Shown here in pieces: positions 10,142-12,978 of a stretch of DNA of 12,978 nucleotides. The translations under genes and the position numbers were made by a program. The DNA lies in assembly GCA_903891735.1 (NCBI GenBank), contig CAITFQ010000072.1, positions 1 to 12,978 on the forward strand, in the 5' to 3' direction. The first letter of the stretch is position 1. Each line of letters opens with the position of its first letter. The DNA is from Candidatus Uhrbacteria bacterium. GTDB lineage: Bacteria > Patescibacteriota > Patescibacteriia > UBA9934. The notes under the pieces were generated by a model. The model was not told where the DNA came from and searched no databases. It saw nothing but the letters and a program-made list of their open reading frames with translations.

Positions 10142-11905
10142 CTAACTCTCCCTTTTTCCATGCAGCAACATCTCCACCGCGTGCTCCATGCTACCGGCCG
10201 CCGTCACTTCACCGCCGTTGACAAAGAAGATTTCGTCAGCATTCTCGATCGTATTCAAGCGGTGGGCGATGATTACGCGGGCGGTCGTCGCTGGCAGCTT
10301 GGCTAAAATTTCTTCCAGGATCTGCTCAGTCACAGTGTCGATGTTGGCCGTGGCTTCGTCGAGAATCAACAACTCCGGCTCGCGCAACACCGCGCGCATA
10401 AAAGCGATCAACTGCTTCTGGCCGAGCGACAGGGCATCGCCCGAAGTCTCAACCTTGGCGTCCAAGCCGCCGTCAAAGCGCTGGAGCAAGCCTTCCAAGC
10501 CCTTATTCTCCAGCACCATGGCTAGTTGCGCACTCGACAAATTCTTATAGCCGACGTTGCCGTACAAAATATTCTCCCGCACCGTGCCCGAGAACAGCAT
10601 TGGCTCTTGCAGGATAAAGCCAATCTTCTGCGATCGTTCAGCGGCCGTAAACGTCCTAATATCGCGCCCGTTGAGCAGCACCATGCCCTCGGTCGGGTCA
10701 TACAAACGGGCCATCAAGGACGCCGTCGTCGTCTTGCCGCCACCCGTCGGGCCAACCAAAGCATAAGTCTTGCCCGGCTCTAAACTGAAGCTGATATTGT
10801 GCAGCACCTGTTTGTCCGCCGTGTAGCCGAACGACACTTGTTTAAACTCTAAAATCGCCGCACCTTTGACCTCCGCCTCAGCCGTTGTCGGCCACACCAC
10901 CATCTCATTTTTCATCTGCAAAATGGCGGCAATTCTGTCCCAACCAGCTAAGGCCGTCTGGAACGTCGCCCACAATGACGCCAACTGGCGTAGCGGATTA
11001 TAGAAGCTCGTAATGTAGGACAAGAAGCTAATCAGCAAGCCCAAAGTAAAGTTGCCGGTGGTAATCAGGTAGACGCCATAAGCCAGCACAATCAACTGTG
11101 CCAGGTTAGCGGATAAGCCGAAGATGGGCGTAAACACGTTGTTGGCCAAGCCTGCACCCAGGGCGGCATCATAGTTTTCGTTATTCGCTGTGGCAAAGCG
11201 CTGACGGAAGAAGTCGCGGCGATTGAAGGCCACGACCACTTTGAAGTTATTCAAGCTTTCCGCTACTTCGGCTGACAAGTCGCCGGTCGACGTCAATGAC
11301 ACCGCGTTGCTGCGCTTCACCCAGGGCGACAAAGCCCGCGTCATAATTAGCAGGGCCGCCGCTGGTGCCAAGGCCGCCAAGCCCAAGCGCCAGTTAATCA
11401 CCAGCAAACAGATGCCGGATCCACACATGATAAAGATGCTACCGATAAACTGCACCAAGGTACGCGAGAAGAATTGGTTCAACTGATCCGTGTCATTGTT
11501 GATGCGCGAAATTAAATCGCCGGCTTTGTTGGCGTTGAAGAAGGCCACTGGCAACTCCTGCAATTTCTCAAAGATACTGCTGCGCAAACGGAATAGCACG
11601 CGCTGGCCGACACCACCCATAAACCGGGTTTGCGTGTAGCTCGTCACCAAGCCAACCAAGTATAAACCAAGTAGAATCAACGCGAACATTAGAACGCCAC
11701 TAAATTGTTTGCTTACAATATAAGTGTCGACAATGTGGGCAATCAACAACGGCGCCACCAGCGTAATGGTCGAGTTAGCCAGCGTCGCCAGCCCAGCATA
11801 GCCCAAAATACTACGCTCACCTGCGAGCATCGGCCACAAGCTTTTCACCGCCTGCCAAGTGGAAGCGTTCTTTTTATTTTTGTCGTCTTTAAGCGCGTAG
11901 TTCAT
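10142..11905 (-). CDS. ABC exporter half-transporter, subunit 2 (catalytically competent NBD)
   Basis: This gene encodes 587 residues: a six-helix ABC type-1 transmembrane domain (about 25-330) fused to an ATPase domain (350-580). Such proteins export drugs, lipids or peptides across the cytoplasmic membrane. NBD motifs: Walker A GPTGGGKT (385-392); Q-loop Gln433 in FILQEP; signature LSLGQ (492-496), where LSGGQ is expected; Walker B LLILDE (512-517) with catalytic Glu517; H-loop His548 in IIAHRL. Walker B and His are intact while the signature is degenerate, the reverse of its partner. The start ATG overlaps the end of the upstream ABC gene by 17 bp without a good Shine-Dalgarno, implying translational coupling and heterodimer formation. 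A cytoplasmic N-terminal tail rich in Lys/Asn precedes the first helix. The substrate cannot be deduced. Confidence 0.93.
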   Translation of the reverse strand: MNYALKDDKNKKNASTWQAVKSLWPMLAGERSILGYAGLATLANSTITLVAPLLIAHIVDTYIVSKQFSGVLMFALILLGLYLVGLVTSYTQTRFMGGVGQRVLFRLRSSIFEKLQELPVAFFNANKAGDLISRINNDTDQLNQFFSRTLVQFIGSIFIMCGSGICLLVINWRLGLAALAPAAALLIMTRALSPWVKRSNAVSLTSTGDLSAEVAESLNNFKVVVAFNRRDFFRQRFATANNENYDAALGAGLANNVFTPIFGLSANLAQLIVLAYGVYLITTGNFTLGLLISFLSYITSFYNPLRQLASLWATFQTALAGWDRIAAILQMKNEMVVWPTTAEAEVKGAAILEFKQVSFGYTADKQVLHNISFSLEPGKTYALVGPTGGGKTTTASLMARLYDPTEGMVLLNGRDIRTFTAAERSQKIGFILQEPMLFSGTVRENILYGNVGYKNLSSAQLAMVLENKGLEGLLQRFDGGLDAKVETSGDALSLGQKQLIAFMRAVLREPELLILDEATANIDTVTEQILEEILAKLPATTARVIIAHRLNTIENADEIFFVNGGEVTAAGSMEHAVEMLLHGKRES

Positions 11906-12978
11906 AGGAGTTTGTTGAACGCTGAGAATCGAAGATCTGCACGTATTCAGGGCAGCTAGCCATTAGTTCTTGGTGCGTGCCTTTAGCGAGAATTTCACCC
12001 TCCATCAGCAGAATAATCTGGTCGTAATTTTCGACCGGCGCAATCTTTTGCGTAATCGAGATGAGCGTCAGGCCTGGATAATTCTGGACGACGTTGGCTA
12101 AAATCTTTTTCTCAGTCTGTGCGTCGACGCGGGCCGTGAAGTCGTCGAGGAAAAGAATTTTCGGATTAAGCGCCAGCGCTCGGGCCAACATAATGCGTTG
12201 CTTCTGCCCGCCCGACAGGGAATTACCACGCTCCGACACCATCGTTTCCAAGCCTTGCGGCAAGGCCTGAATAAAGTCGGCCAGCTCCGCCGTTTGGATC
12301 GCCTTCTGGAGCGACTCGTCAGTCACCGTTTTACTGAAGGCAATATTTTCCTTGACTGTCGTATTGAATAGCACGCTGTCCTGAAAAACCAAACCAATTT
12401 GTGGATAAAACGACGCTCGCTCATACGCCGTTAGCGACACGCCATCATAATCGATTTCGCCCGTTTTTGGCGTAATCAAACCAGTCAGCGCGTTTAGTAA
12501 TTGCGTTTTGCCAGCCGCTGTCGGACCAATAATGGCCGTTCGCGAACCGGGCTTAACCGTAAAGGAAACATCATTCAGCGCCATCCGCTCGCCATACTGC
12601 ACGCTGACCTTTTTTACTTCGAGCAAGCCGGTCAACGGCTTGGCCACGGTCCCAGCGTCGACCTCATTTGGCGCTTCCGTGATCTCGCGAATGCGCGCGT
12701 AGCTGGCGTCCGCCTGGGCGATGATGTTGCTCATAAAACCAAGCACCAACACCGGGAAGACCAGGATCGCAATGTAACTAGTAAACGCCGCGAAGTTACC
12801 GAGTGTCAGGCTGCCATTCGTAACGTAAAACCCGCCGAGCGTCACCACCGCCAATGTTCCCAAACTCGACACAAACGTAATCACCGGAATCATGAACGAG
12901 AACAGCTTGAGAATGCCGACACCGATATCGCGTGCTTTGGCGTTGGCTAAAATAAACTTATCATCTTCAAATTGGCGC
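11889..12978 (-). CDS. ABC exporter half-transporter, subunit 1 (degenerate NBD), 5' truncated by window edge
   Basis: The frame is open to the right edge: 28 codons precede the first internal ATG at 12893 (starting RQFEDDKFILANAKARDI), so the gene begins outside the window. Visible are the last two or three helices of the transmembrane domain and a complete ATPase domain. Counting from that ATG: Walker A GPTAAGKT (123-130), Q-loop Gln171, canonical signature LSGGQ (226-230). Walker B is ILFLDD (246-251) with Asp in place of the catalytic Glu, and the H-loop region reads ISITQKIA with Gln282 where His belongs. These substitutions are typical of the non-hydrolysing site of asymmetric exporters such as BmrC/BmrD or TM287/288. 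It pairs with the downstream overlapping gene. Confidence 0.93.
   Translation of the reverse strand, partial: RQFEDDKFILANAKARDIGVGILKLFSFMIPVITFVSSLGTLAVVTLGGFYVTNGSLTLGNFAAFTSYIAILVFPVLVLGFMSNIIAQADASYARIREITEAPNEVDAGTVAKPLTGLLEVKKVSVQYGERMALNDVSFTVKPGSRTAIIGPTAAGKTQLLNALTGLITPKTGEIDYDGVSLTAYERASFYPQIGLVFQDSVLFNTTVKENIAFSKTVTDESLQKAIQTAELADFIQALPQGLETMVSERGNSLSGGQKQRIMLARALALNPKILFLDDFTARVDAQTEKKILANVVQNYPGLTLISITQKIAPVENYDQIILLMEGEILAKGTHQELMASCPEYVQIFDSQRSTNSYELRA

Noticed and set aside
1..12978. CRISPR array, insertion sequence or prophage
   Set aside because: No regularly spaced repeats, transposase, terminal inverted repeats, integrase or phage structural genes are visible.

Overview
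The window looks like a chromosomal segment from a member of the Candidate Phyla Radiation (Patescibacteria). This is inferred from three things: the ftsZ-nrdR-pyk gene order, a secreted Ig-like protein whose C-terminal domain I associate with Parcubacteria-type genomes, and the scarcity of Shine-Dalgarno sequences. TGA serves as a stop (end of pyk), so the lineages that recode UGA as glycine are unlikely. No gene proves the lineage.

Layout. Positions 1-3945 are read on the plus strand: the 3' end of ftsZ, nrdR with an unusually spaced zinc knuckle, pyruvate kinase, a small convergent membrane protein (DUF5665-like, minus strand), a P-loop kinase, and an AT-richer DUF3800 gene. From about 3950 to the end everything supported is on the minus strand. 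In order of increasing coordinate these are: a hairpin/terminator, a gene-free stretch of about 600 bp holding a candidate structured RNA of about 420 nt with its own promoter and terminator, an endonuclease/exonuclease/phosphatase-family enzyme, a secreted Ig-like protein, a DUF378 membrane protein, a membrane-anchored serine hydrolase, tRNA-Asp(GUC), two orphan genes that appear to be diverged tandem paralogues (8243-9934), a second candidate small RNA (about 9950-10092), and a heterodimeric ABC exporter whose first subunit runs off the right edge.

How the parts work together. ftsZ/nrdR/pyk are housekeeping: cell division, deoxyribonucleotide control and glycolysis. The kinase and DUF3800 genes look like accessory cargo. 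The secreted protein, DUF378 protein and serine hydrolase are cell-envelope functions. The ABC pair carries complementary degenerate NBD motifs, as expected of an asymmetric exporter with one active and one non-hydrolytic ATP site. The most novel material is the two independently transcribed structured RNAs, neither of which I can assign to a known class by eye, and the paralogous orphan pair with its hairpin-filled spacer.
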